This document shows, piece by piece, positions 11,579-23,304 of a DNA stretch of 64,000 nucleotides. The notes beneath the pieces are model-generated. The model was not told the DNA's origin, did not search any database, and saw only the letters and a program-made list of their open reading frames with translations. The translations under genes and the position numbers were made by a program. Origin of the DNA: Rehmannia glutinosa (Eukaryota; Streptophyta; Magnoliopsida; Lamiales; Orobanchaceae); assembly GCA_016081115.2 (NCBI GenBank), contig CM071932.1, positions 53,828,659 to 53,892,658 on the forward strand. Reading direction: 5' to 3'. Each line of letters opens with the position of its first letter. Position 1 is the first letter of the stretch.

Positions 11579-14500
11579 TGGTATCCAGAGCTAATTTCGA
11601 TTCCACACTTCCGCCTTGGACCTCGATATTCGGCGAAGACAAAATCGCGATCGCGAATCAAACTACACTCAAGGAAGCGAATCAAAATTTAATCAAGGAA
11701 GACGATCCTCTTCATCTTCATGGTGCTGACCATCTAGGCTTAATTCTGGTAACAAATCTCTTAAATGGTAGCAATTACTTGCCCTGGCGTCGATCTATGT
11801 TAATTGCACTTGGTGCTAAATCTAAGCTAGGCTTCATTAATGGGAAAATGACAATACCTGATGCTGATACGCCACAATTTGAGCTGTGGCAGAAAGTTGA
11901 TTTTATGGTTATTAGCTGGATATTAAATTCTATATCTCGTGAATTTGTTGATGCTTTCATCTATGCTAAGTCTGCAAAAATTCTATGGGAAGCTATTGAA
12001 CAACGATTTGGACAATGTAATGGTCCCCAGCTGTATCAGCTCCAAAGAGAGATCGCTAGTGTTAGTCAGGGGACTGCATCTGTGATTGCATATTTTACCA
12101 GGTTATCACGCTTATGGGATGAGTATAGCAACTTGATGCCTGTATCTACTTGTACATGTGCTGGTTGTGTTTGTGGCGGATCTGAGAAGGCACTTGAAAA
12201 TGACATGAATACTAAACTGATGCAATTCCTCATGGGACTGAATGACAGCTATGAGCAAGCTAGAAGTCAAGTTCTATTGATGGATCCGTTGCCTGACATC
12301 AATAAGGCTTATTCCATGATATTGAGGATTGAAAAACAGAGGACAGTCCAACAGATCTATCCTAAAGGACTGGACAATTCCGCACTCCTTGCCACTACAC
12401 CTGGAAGGTGGCAGGCTTCTAAGACTGGTAGTAATACAGGGAATTGGTCTAACTCTAGAGGTCAGCCTGGTGTTAGACGAACTAGAGAGGAACGTGCCAA
12501 ATTGTATTGTGACCATTGTAACATCCATGGTCATGAGAAACGGGAGTGTTTCAAACTTGTTGGTTATCCTGAGTGGTTCAAGAAACCAAGGGATTCGAGA
12601 GGCAGAACAAGTGCTAATTTGGCTGCAGTAGATGTGAATTCAGAGAGGAAATTGGTTGATGCTGCTCATAGCACTCTACAGATGAATGATATTGGGAACA
12701 TTATCAAACAGGAGATTGCTAAATACATGAGTGGGAAAGGAACTACAGATGCTGCTGAACCTGTCATGAATTATGCACATTTTGCAGATTATACAGGTAT
12801 TACCCTGGCCTTGAGCTCCTTTGATCAATTTGGGAATGGTTCCTGGATTTTAGACACAGGAGCTAGTAGACACATGTGTACTTCCTTTTCTTCTTTTACC
12901 AATTTGAAACCAACTGCTAGTTCAGTCTCTGTCTATTTACCAGATGGTTCTTACAAACAAGTTACTCATACTGGTGATGTGATCCTATCTCCCACTTTAA
13001 CCCTCACTGATGTCCTTTTTGTTCCTTCTTTCAAATATAATCTCTTATCCATTGCTCATCTGACCCAAACCTCTAACTGCAAGTGCATTTTCTATCCATC
13101 TTCTTGTGTCTTGCAGGACCTGAGGACTGAAAAGGTTCTAGGAGTTGGCCAAGTTGTTGGAAGGTTGTATGTGCTGCAGCCTCATAAGCCCACTGAGTCA
13201 TCTCTTACTGATTGTATTTCTTCTCCTTCAGTTTTTCCTTGTAATTCTGCTCTTGTTTTGTGGCATAAACGATTGGGACATGCTTCTTTTCCTACTCTAG
13301 CTCACTTACACTTTCTCAAGTCAGCTTGTAATACTGATATGCAACAATGCTTAAAGAATTGTGATGTTTGCCATTTATCCAAACAACACAGGCAGCCTTT
13401 TCCTCATAGTAATTCTTGTACTTCACATGTGTTTGAATTAGTTCATATTGATGTCTGGGGACCCTTTCATACTGGTACTTTATTTTCCCACACTCCATAC
13501 TTTCTTACACTTGTGGATGATCATAGTCGTTGTACATGGACATTTCTTATGTCACATAAAAGTCAGGTTCCCTCCTTACTCACTAAATTCATTCTCATGA
13601 TACAAACTCAATTTGACTGTAAAATAAAGGCCTTTCGAAGTGATAATGGTACTGAGTTCATGAATTCTGCTTGTCAAACTCTCTTCAATGACCATGGAAT
13701 CGTTCATCAGAGGAGTTGTGTTTACACTCCCCAGCAAAATGGGATTGTAGAGAGAAAACACAGGCACCTCCTTGATACAGCTAGAGCACTATTGTTTCAG
13801 TCCAAACTTCCAATTGATTTTTGGCCCTTTTCTCTCCTTACTGCCACCTACATAATAAATAGGCTTCCTAGTGCTGTGTTAAACTGGAAATCTCCCTATG
13901 AAATTTTGTTCAACAAATCTCCTGATTATTCTACTCTCAAACCTTTTGGATGTCTTGCTTATGGTACCAACATCCTACCTGGTAAATCCAAGTTTGATCC
14001 TAGAGCTCATAGATGCATCTTCTTAGGCTATGAAGGGGGACAAAAGGGATACAAGTTATACAATCTTGTGACTAATAAAATTCAGGTTACTAGAGAAGTA
14101 CATTTTGTTGAAACTGAATTTCCCTCTTATAAGGCTGACACCTCCTCTGATACTCCTTTGCCTAAACCTTCCCCAGATGATCCTATTCCCCCAACTATTT
14201 CTTCTCCTCCTCCAGCTGACTTTGTTCCTTCAGCTGTTTCCTCTCCTTCTGTTCATTCCCTAGCGCTTTCTCTACCCATAGCTCTCAGAAAAGGTACCAG
14301 AAACATTTCCAAACCTGTCAGGTTCAAGGATTATGTGACTTGCAGCAGCACATCTTCCCAGCTGCCAACTTCTGAGTCTTTTTCTCCCACAGGTTCATCT
14401 TATTCTTCTTATCCCATCTCTACCTTTCCTTTTTATATCTCACCCAATCTTAGTGCTTCATATGTGTCTTTTCTAGCAAATGTGTCTTCTCTACAGGAAC

Positions 14501-16042
14501 CTTCTTCCTATACATTGGCCAAGGAAGATCCTCTCTGGGTGGAAGCTATGAATAAGGAATTACAGGCCTTGGAACAAAATGACACTTGGGAATTGGCTAC
14601 TCTACCCCCAGGTAAGAAACCCATAGGTTGTAAATGGGTATTGAAGATAAAGAGGAATCCAGATGGGACAGTTGAGAGGTACAAAGCCAGGTTAGTTGCT
14701 AAGGGATATCATCAAGTTCTTGGTGTTGATTATGTTGATAACTTTTCCCCTGTAGCTAAACTTGTGACTGTAAGGTTGTTAATTGCTATGGTGACTGTTA
14801 AGTGCTGGGAATTACATCAATTGGATATCAATAACGCCTTTTTGCATGGTTACTTGGATGAAGATATCTACATGGAACCACCCCCTGGATATACTAAAGC
14901 TGTCAATGGCCAAGTTTGTCATTTGAAACGGAGTTTGTATGGATTGAAGCAAGCCTCTGCAGACATTGGAATAGTGAGTTACGCAAGAAATTAATTGATT
15001 TTGGGTTTACTCGATGCCGCTTCCCCGACCACTTTGTTTATTCATTAAGCAGTCAGCTACCTCCACTTTGATCCTTTTGGTTTATGTGGATGATGTTCTT
15101 GTTACTGGTTCTAATGTGGAGGATATTATGCATCTTAAATCTTATTTGGATGATCTTTTCACCATCAAGGACTTGGGGCTGGCTAAATATTTTCTTGGAC
15201 TTGAAATTGGCAGGACAGCCACAGGGACTTACTTGAATCAGAGGAAATATGTGTTAGACATTTTGAGTGATTGTGGTTTACTTGGTTGCAGGCCTACTTC
15301 TACTCCTTTTCCCCAGGGTTTGAGATTGATGAGTGCGTCTGGCACTCCCCTTCCAGATGGTGGTCCCTACAGACGTTTGGTTGGAAGATTGTTATATCTT
15401 AACCTTACTTGGCCTGATATTACCTTCTATGTTCAGCAGTTAAGTCAATTTGTCAACAATCCTTATAGCTCACATTGGGATGCAGCCATTCACCTCCTTA
15501 AATACCTCAAGGGCTGTCCTTCTAAGGGTATTTTCTATCATGTTACCAGTTCTTTCCAGCTGAAAGCCTATTGCGATGCAGATTGGGCGACTTGTAAAGA
15601 TACTCGGAGATCCATCACTGGTTACTGTATATTTCTTGGTGATTCTTTGGTTTCTTGGAAGACCAAGAAACAAACAACTGTCTCTCGGTCCTCCGCTGAG
15701 TCTGAGTATAGGGCTTTGGGGACTACGGTTTGTGAACTTCAATGGCTTTCTTATGTTGCTCATGATTTAGGCTTGGTTCTTCCTACTCCTATCCCACTAC
15801 TCTGTGATAATCAAGCTGCTCTGCACATCACTGCCAACCCTGTCTTCCATGAGAGAACCAAGCACCTAGATATTGACTGTCATCTGGTCCGGGATCACTA
15901 TAAAGCTGGCTTCATTGCTCCGTTGAAGGTGTCTTCTTCCCAGCAGTTGGCTGACTTCTTTACCAAGCCCTTGGGCCCTGGTGTTTTTCAGAATTTGCTG
16001 TCCAAGTTGGGTGTGCATGACTTGCACCAATGCCCAACTTGA
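11578..16042 (+). pseudogene. Copia Gag-Pol polyprotein, two frame breaks in RT
   Basis: The polyprotein makes the capsid and all enzymes for reverse transcription and integration. The likely start is the ATG at 11578, overlapping the LTR/PBS junction; the frame is also open through the LTR from 11431. In order: Gag; zinc knuckle CDHCNIHGHEKREC (about 12510); protease WILDTGASRHMC (about 12845); pre-integrase LWHKRLGHA; integrase with Asp in HIDVWGP, Asp in RSDNGTEF and Glu in QQNGIVERK; RT from about 14530 with LDINNAFLHG; catalytic YVDDVLVTG (about 15085); RNase H with AYCDADWA and SAESEYRALG; C-terminal LADFFTKPL. The first frame ends at 14994 shortly after LYGLKQAS and resumes near 15060. 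The 70 bases between read in yet another frame. A few-base indel at each edge explains this. All other domains are intact. Confidence 0.93.
11579..11593 (+). other. Primer-binding site
   Basis: TGGTATCCAGAGC directly follows the LTR. Apart from one extra base it matches the usual copia site TGGTATCAGAGC, complementary to the plant initiator Met tRNA. Confidence 0.85.
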
Positions 16043-16050
16043 GGGGGGGC
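16041..16050 (+). other. Polypurine tract
   Basis: GAGGGGGGGC directly before the 3' LTR is the expected primer for plus-strand DNA synthesis. Confidence 0.75.
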
Positions 16051-16274
16051 TGTTGAATTACTTAGAGTTGTTATTTTCCTTCAGCACTTTTATATTTCCT
16101 TTAGCACTTTAACAGTTACTTAGTTTTTGTCCTATAAATACCCACACATCTGTACTCTCGTTTTCTCTGCATGTTTACACAATAACAGAAATAAAGAGTT
16201 GAGCTCTAGCTTGCATCCTAGCTCCAATGGCAGCATTTCTATGTTATCTTCTATTCTAGTTTTGGTTTTCTACA
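16051..16274 (+). repeat. 3' LTR of young copia
   Basis: This copy is identical to 11355-11578 and is followed by the TTTTC duplication. Confidence 0.97.
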
Positions 16275-16279
16275 TTTTC

Positions 16280-17518
16280 TTTCACAATATAGCTCTACAG
16301 AATCATAATAAATAATTAAAATGTGCCTATGATGAATCTACAAGTTAAACTCTCTCTCGTGATTATAAAAGAAAACCTTGTAATGAATCTAGGAAATAAA
16401 AGCTTTTGTTTCATTTTGGTCAGAGACAGTTGCAATTTATGTGTTCAAACCACTAATAAGTAGTTAGCAGCAAATAAAGTGTCAGCTAACAACTCTTTTT
16501 TCTATTTGGTCTTCCATCATCTCTCTTGTTCCTTTTCTCATTAGTCATTAGTAACCTTCAGAATGCATGATTTGAGTATCTTTTCAATTTTTATAAGTAT
16601 TTATACAAACTAAGCATATATTCACAAGCCACTAACCAAAATAAATTAAATAGATAAACAAACGGAAATGAATCTATATTCATATCAAATTGATCAATCA
16701 CTAACAACGACTTTTTGGTTGTTGTGTGGTCGACAAGTACAACTTAGTCCAAGTTGTGTGGTCGACAAGGAGAAAATTGATGTAAACATACATCATGATA
16801 CTTGGCTAGTACCCCGAGTTGTGTTCGAAAAAGAAAATTATTCACTTCATCAATCACCACTGCCTGTAACAAGTAAGAGAACTTTTACTCTATTTCATAT
16901 TTATGTGTGTCAAATTGATGAGTGGTTTTTACAGAAATTGCATGTGTTCCATTCGTTGGTGTTAGTTTACTTAGTTGCATTTTTGACATATTGAAGATGG
17001 ATAGAAGGTGAATGGAGTTCTTGGGACAATCTCTGTCTTTTTTTTTTCTTTTTTTCCCCTTTTTTTGGGAGGGGGGAGTGGGGTTGGGTTCTATTTTTAG
17101 GATGCTGGAATGTATATTCTTTCTTAATTAGCTTTGTCTAGTTTTGGAGCTTTTGTTAGAAACTTACTATATAAATGGTTGTCATTTGTGTTTCAAAATA
17201 AATATTGTGATACAATATGGGTATCTAATTGCTGCCATAATGCACAAACATGAGTTATTCAAGAATACATAGGATCTCGAATTTCCACCCTTCTAAACAA
17301 ATCATTTTTAAGCAAACAGGAGTTATCTTTTATATTCAAAAAGATTTTTTTCTTATTCAACTTTGTCTATCTGAACTTGTTTTGGTATTGTTATGTTATT
17401 TGATAACTGAAACAATAAAATTTGGATAGTAGAAGGCTTTTACAAGTAATACAGTCCGAATTGGTGATTCTTTGCAACTTTTAGATGAGCAAATTTTATG
17501 ACCATATACTGTGACCGT
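16280..17518. other. AT-rich stretch, no gene recognised
   Basis: There is an open frame at 16668-16994 (+), but I recognise no domain in it. A short direct repeat, GTTGTGTGGTCGACAAG, occurs twice near 16720 and 16755. Poly-T and poly-G tracts lie at 17036-17090. It may be the 5' part of the Ptta-type locus that follows. Confidence 0.4.
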
Positions 17519-18527
17519 TAGAGGTGGGCATCGGGTCGGGTAGTCGGGTTTTCGGGTAACTATTCAAGGTACCCGACCCCGACCCGAAAAAACCGGGTGC
17601 CCGACTTCTCGGGTACCCGAAAAACCCGGGTACCCGAATTTTTACAATTTCGGGTGTTTTTTTTTTTTTTTTTTTTTTGAAAACTGTCTTTTATCCAAGC
17701 ATTTCAAGCTTTCAAATTAACAACGTGTAATTGTAAAATGAACATCTAAACGTCTGTACAGCTAATCCAACCAAGCTAAAACAACATACAAAATTTTTCT
17801 AAAAAAAAAAATACAAAAAGCAGTAAAGCACAAACCCAGCTAATCCTTTAGTATATCACATTAAACAATGTTGAAAGAAAAGTAATGATTATAATAGATA
17901 AATTATGTAAAGTCCAAAAATCCTCATAAAAACAAAAGAAAGTCTCTTCTTCTTCTCACGGAGTTTCACGGCAAAAATGACGGAATGACTTACTCTGTAA
18001 AGATGAAATTTGCTACCACTAAACATTTATATAAATCATTATGCTTTGAAATTTGTTATCCACTACATAACATTTATATAAATTATTATACTAAAAACGA
18101 AGAAGAAAAAAAAAACGCGAAGTATCTCGGTTGAGACGGCGAGCGATGATGTGGGCCGAGTGGAGGCGGCGATGCGTGGAGAACCGGAGGTGAGCGATCG
18201 GCGGTGCGGGAGAGACACAAAAAAAATGAGCTTGAGAGAGTAAGAGACAAGCGGAACTTTGTGCTTTTAGGTGTCATGCTTTGTATTAGATAAGGTGGGT
18301 GGGTGACTTAGGAATCAGAACAACTAATTGACTAGAATAGGGTTTTTAAAATATCGGGTACCCGATAACCCGTTCGGGTATTAAATAAATACCCGTTTCC
18401 CGGCCCGAATTTTATTATTTCGGGTATCGTGTACCCGATACCCGAAAATCTATGTAAAATACCCGACCCGACGGGTATTACCCGATCGGGTCGGGTACCC
18501 AATACCGAATCCGAATGCCCACCCCTA
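17519..18527. mobile_element. Non-autonomous hAT element
   Basis: A 1,009-bp element starts TAGAGGTGGGCATCGG and ends GAATGCCCACCCCTA (inverted terminal repeat). It is flanked by perfect 8-bp target duplications GTGACCGT (17511-17518 and 18528-18535). Eight-base duplications and a TAGRGGTGGGCA end are typical of the hAT superfamily. Both subterminal zones (17530-17655 and 18352-18515) are packed with CGGGTACCCG-type motifs. The interior has a T-tract, AT-rich sequence and a GC-rich patch (18110-18240), but no transposase. Confidence 0.92.
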
Positions 18528-18815
18528 GTGACCGTCTATTCCATCATCCCCTTTCTCCATTTATCCTTTTTCCCTTGAGAAGCTAATTGTGTTGTTCACT
18601 CTTTGCCTCAATTTTGTTTGGAGTTTGATAAGGAATTTGTTTGGCTTGAAATTACCCCGAGGTGTTTATCTGTTATTTTAGCAGCTGATGTAAACATTAG
18701 CAGCTGGTGTATATCTGAATTTTGTAACTAAATTGACTACCAGTTTCCCTTATTTTAATTGCTCTCTTGTCGTATCTCATTTTACTGACTAGTTTGGTGT
18801 GTATGTAGAGTTTTA

Positions 18816-21800
18816 GAAATGGCTCCAAGCGGTCACAAACTGAAAATGAAAAGCATCCCAGACAAGTCCCTATAAAGTATCATAAATTCCACTACCAAGG
18901 ATGTTTCATGTAATTCGACACCTCGAAGAAGCATCAGACAATTTTTAGACAAAATAAATGTGGCAAACAATGGTATAACTGAGGTTTTAGTAACATATGG
19001 ACTGCACAATGGATCCTCCGGTAGAGGTGAAACTAGTACAACAAACAACACCATTGAGAATGAGAACATGCAACAGAACTCTGAAGTTCCACCAAGTCAA
19101 AAGCGCAGAAATTCAGTCACATTCAGAGAACACACAAGAGCGAGCTCATGAAGCGAATGATATATTAGGTATACATCACATTCCTAATTTTCTGTACATA
19201 TATGTTTAATTTTGTTTGGTGTTCGAATTTTAGTTGCAAATCGAGGAAAAGATTGGATGTATTGTTCTGCTTTTTGGTTCAATTTCATGCAAATGAGAGC
19301 TGCCTTGGTTTAAATTTGGCTACAAACCTGATGAGAGGATTTTAAGTTGGTTATTTTGAAAACTACCACTGCCCAGATTTTAAAAGTTGCTTTGGAAAAG
19401 CATTTTTTAGTTTGCAATAGTTGCAATAGTATTTTCAGCTTTTCTTAGGACTCGTTTGGATTTTTTGATGGGATTGGATTGTACTATTCACTCATTAAAT
19501 AGTAAGGTTTAATAGTGTGTTTGGGTTTTAGAATTATAAATTTGGATAATAAATATGATAAGAACTTTTTCCATTTGAGATTGATGATAAGTTATGATAA
19601 AAATACTAGATATCCAAATTAGCCTTGTATTTTTAAAAAATAAACAAATAAAAATGTAATTGCAACTCGCTTTTTTTCTTCAGCACAAGTTGAAAACAAA
19701 CAAGTCCTACCATTCATCTTCTTCTCCTCATTTTTTTTGTATGGTTTTTCACGTAAATTCTTGAAGAGTTATTCTTTATTCACCCAAAATTCATTTGGTC
19801 TTAATCCTTACCTCGATTTCGATCTATTTGGAGCCGTGTTGGCCTTTTGAAAGGAGCTATCATTTTCGATATTAAGTCACTTCATATATACAATTGTGAT
19901 TCTGTCATATTTGCTAGTTAGTTGTTTATCTTATTCAAAGATTTACTTTTGCACCAGGGTGTCTGAGATTTTTGTTGAATATGTTGAAAATATCTTTCTT
20001 GATACCTTGGTTTAGTAGAATAAGAAGTGTATATGTTGCGCTTTCTTCAATTATATTGAACATAAGCCTGGGATTGTAAATTAAAGCATGTAAATGTACC
20101 TAATTGTTTGTGTTTATGTGAAGGAATCGAGTTGTTAAACCAAAAATTATTCCCTTGAATTTGTAAGAAGGTTTGGTCCTAAATTATTAAGATAAGCAGC
20201 CCAAGCATGATGACAGGGGCACATTTAGTTATTGGAATCAAATTTCTCAGGAAAAAAAAAACAATAAAATGTGCTTTTAGCTGTCTGTTTTTTATCATTT
20301 GTAAAATGGGTTGTTGCATATTATTTCCATATGAGATAACTATCTCAATAGCTTCATCCCTACTGTATCTTTGAATTGTGCTAGTGTCATTTGATCCTGA
20401 TTAAATGAATCACATATGATGTTGGCTTTACAACACATGTCATCATAATATCGATACTAGCTAAAAGATGTTCTTTTTTATTCCTGATTTTAATTTCTTC
20501 TGGCAGATTAGATGCAAAACTTTCATGTCTTAGTCTATTTAGCTGTTGCGGAAATGGAACTTCTTGATATATAAGAATTACAAAAACAAACATATAAATT
20601 TTTATTATGTCATCCTTTTTTATGTGCAGATGTGCCGGTTGTCTTAAAGAAAAGAGGACGTGGTCAAACAATGGGAAAAAGGCATCATGAAGGCGTTTGT
20701 TACTTTTGGGAATAAAATGAAGATAACTGTGGATCCACAACTCGAAAGGCCTAAAACTCGGGAGGAGTCTTCAAAGCTTTCTATTCAAATTGGTGTAGTA
20801 ACTTAAGACGTCCTTCCGGTGCCCAAAAATGGAAAGAAGTGGATGAAGAAAAAGTTTTGGACTCAGGGTTTGATCATATAAACGTACGCATGAAATATTT
20901 TTAGTTTTGCTTTTATTTTCTATATAATCTAAAATGTGCTTATATGTGTGACTTGTAGATCCACATAGATGTTAATGTTGATGATTCGGGTGTGAGAAAA
21001 TACATGATCGAGAGGCTGAAATCTAGTACACGACAAAAGCGCTACAGGCTTCATCAACATTACAAGAAATATGCAACTTTCGAAAAGGCTAAAAATAATA
21101 AGCTATCTTTTTTTCCTAATAAATAAAATTGGGAAGTATTGTGCGAGTTTTCGCAACACCTGAATACAAGGTAATAGCACCTAAAATTAAATTAGACATA
21201 TGTTTAAATTTTATAACATGTCTTATTTTTCATTATATGTCTACTTTAACTTGCAATATGTCTATTCTTATTTTCCAGAACCGAAGTGTAACCAATACTA
21301 GAAATCGGAAACAAGTACGAGCTCCACATATTTCTAGCAGAATGCTTTTTGCTATTCTTGAACATGAAATTGTGAGTGTTTTAAGTAACCTTGAGTCGAT
21401 AATATTTCTTTAATCTCCTTTATCTTTTTGGATTGTGATTTTTTTTATTTTCTCAATTTTTTATGGTCTCGGAAAGAGCTAAATGGAGAAGAATATGATA
21501 TGATTGAATGGTATAAATGTACTCACTGTAAAGAGAAAGATGGTTGGTCAAGATCTGGGGCTCAAGAGAATTGGGTAATCATTCACATACACATGTTTAT
21601 TGTACATCTTAGCTTGTGTCATGATATTAATTGTATATTTGTATGTCCAATATTCAAATAGGAGTTGATGAAAGCGAGCTCAATATATGGAGGAAGGAAT
21701 TGAGAAGAGTGTCAACAAAATAGTTCTTGAGGTGGGCCTTGGCTATGGCCCAAAACCTCCAAGTAGACGCACCACATCGTATGACTCAAGTACTCGACAA

Positions 21801-21966
21801 CTGCAAAATAAACATCAAGAGACAAAAGAGAAGTTACAGGAATCGGAATCTCAAGTGAAGTGGGCTTAAGTCACAAATGAGTGATTTGAAAGACCAGCTC
21901 AGTCAGCAAGGTGTTTGTATTGAAAAGCTTATGGCATTCATGGTTGCGAGTCGGAATAATCCCTAA
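18816..21966 (+). pseudogene. Ptta/En/Spm-type plant transposase gene remnant
   Basis: This resembles the plant transposase family Ptta/En/Spm (Pfam PF03004 type). Probable exons with GT/AG borders are about 18816-19168, 20630-20883, 20959-21170, 21279-21371, 21479-21574 and 21662-21966. Typical blocks are KKRGRGQTMGK (exon 2), VRKYMIERLKSSTRQKRYRL and WEVLCEFFATPEYK (exon 3), RSVTNTRNRKQVRAPHIS (exon 4), and EEYDMIEWYKCTHCKEKDGW (exon 5), the conserved end of the domain. Exon 6 reads as Gln/Lys-rich and probably coiled-coil. Damage: a stop near 18880, frame changes near 20690 and 20800, an in-frame stop near 21124 and shifts in exon 6. No CACTA termini were found, so a host gene of this family that decayed is also possible. 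Confidence 0.65.
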
Positions 21967-22237
21967 GCCGATATAATTAATCTAAGTACTCTTTTATTTT
22001 GATTTTGGATATTTAATGTTTTTTCCCGACATTGTTCAAGTAGTTTATTGTCCATTTGAAATATGGATATCTTATCATTTCTCTTATATTGATAAACAAT
22101 CGTATTCTACTTAATCAAACATGATTAATTTTATTTTTATTTTTATTTTCATGCTTAACTGCATTTGTAGTATTAATAATGTATTGATAGAATATTTTAT
22201 AAATTAATATTTAAATCATTATATATGTGCAAAAATA

Positions 22238-23297
22238 AGAAAAATGTGCCAATTCCACTCTTCTCCAACTCCTGGAGAAATCCACTAAGTAACTTAATCT
22301 TGGTTACAAAGTAGTTAACAGTCCGAGACAGGTTTGATCACATAGCGTGCTGCTCCTAGGACTCAGCTTCATCACAAGACAGTTGTCATGTTACTTCAGT
22401 CTCCTTCAAACCTTTGGACTTGATCACTTAGCCCTCCAACAGGTTCAAAGCACCGGTTTGATCTGGAACCTCCCTACTTCTCTATCAACCTCGGGAGTAG
22501 ACCCATTTGTTCTTGAAAACAGTTTTGCTCTTCAACTAATGAAGTAATATTTCCTTCACTGAATGTGTTGGATTGAATTCCTTCGAAATTTGGCTTGAGG
22601 ATTTTTTTGAAAAGCTTGAGAGATATTGCAGGTTATTTGCTTGATTACTTGTATGCTTGTAATGAACTCGGTAACCTTCTCTCACTTGCTTCTTCAGCCT
22701 TTTATAGTGCACATTTGAAATTATATGCGTTGAAGAGATTGACATAAATTTCAAATCACACTCGTAGGTTGTTGACTTGTCTTGCCTTGCAGCATTAATG
22801 TGGATCGTACCATGAATTAAATGCTCTGCAGCCTTTTCTTAGTTTCTGCAGGTATTCAGGTACATCTCATTGGTTCCTTGCTTTTTGCACTCTTTCACCA
22901 ACATAGTTTTATTGCTGGCAGCCTGACACATGTCTATTTCCAGCAAAACCTTGACTTGTCTTGGCAACGGATCTCTTTCAGCTTTCTTCAAGTCTTGCCT
23001 CTTGCATACCCCTTTGGCATTCGATTCTAATTATTTTGTAATGACTTAGTCGGTCACCTGACTGGGACACTTTTATGTCACTTGACTGAGTCTTCTATTC
23101 ACTTCACTCAGCTGACACACAGTTGGGTCTTCACTTCGATCTTCAGTCGAGTCTTGTAATCTTCAACTTAGCTGACTCCAACGCAGCTTATACAACCATA
23201 TCTATTACAAGTTGAATGAGATAAAAATTGGGGTGCCAATTTCCTAATCTAAGATTTACATCGTATCATCAAAATCTAAACATAAATTTTCCCAACA
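22238..23297 (-). repeat. Truncated family A copia LTR, inverted
   Basis: Read on the - strand from 23297, it begins TGTTGGGAAAATTTATG and follows the family A LTR (44611-46169) through to the TTGGAGAAGAG block near 22260. It then breaks off before the LTR 3' end. It is clearly more diverged than the copies at 44-60 kb, so it is an older insertion or a sister family. No coding sequence from this element is present. Confidence 0.8.
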
Positions 23298-23304
23298 CAT
23301 ACCT

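Larger units (their letters stand above)
11355..16274 (+). mobile_element. Young Ty1/copia LTR retrotransposon
   Basis: A 4,920-bp element has two 224-bp LTRs (TG...CA) in which I find no difference when read side by side. Five-base target duplications TTTTC lie at 11350-11354 and 16275-16279. A primer-binding site follows the left LTR and a G-rich polypurine tract precedes the right LTR. The domain order gag, protease, integrase, reverse transcriptase, RNase H is copia. The gag type (SNYLPWRRSM) and single ORF suggest the RE/Retrofit side of the copia tree. Identical LTRs mean a very recent insertion, yet the polyprotein is broken in reverse transcriptase. Confidence 0.97.

Noticed and set aside
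16668..16994. Open frame of 108 codons on +
   Set aside because: No recognisable domain, AT-rich composition and no promoter or exon context; kept only as an unassigned stretch.
22347..23030. Small + strand open frames
   Set aside because: They lie antisense within an inverted family A LTR fragment and have no domain.
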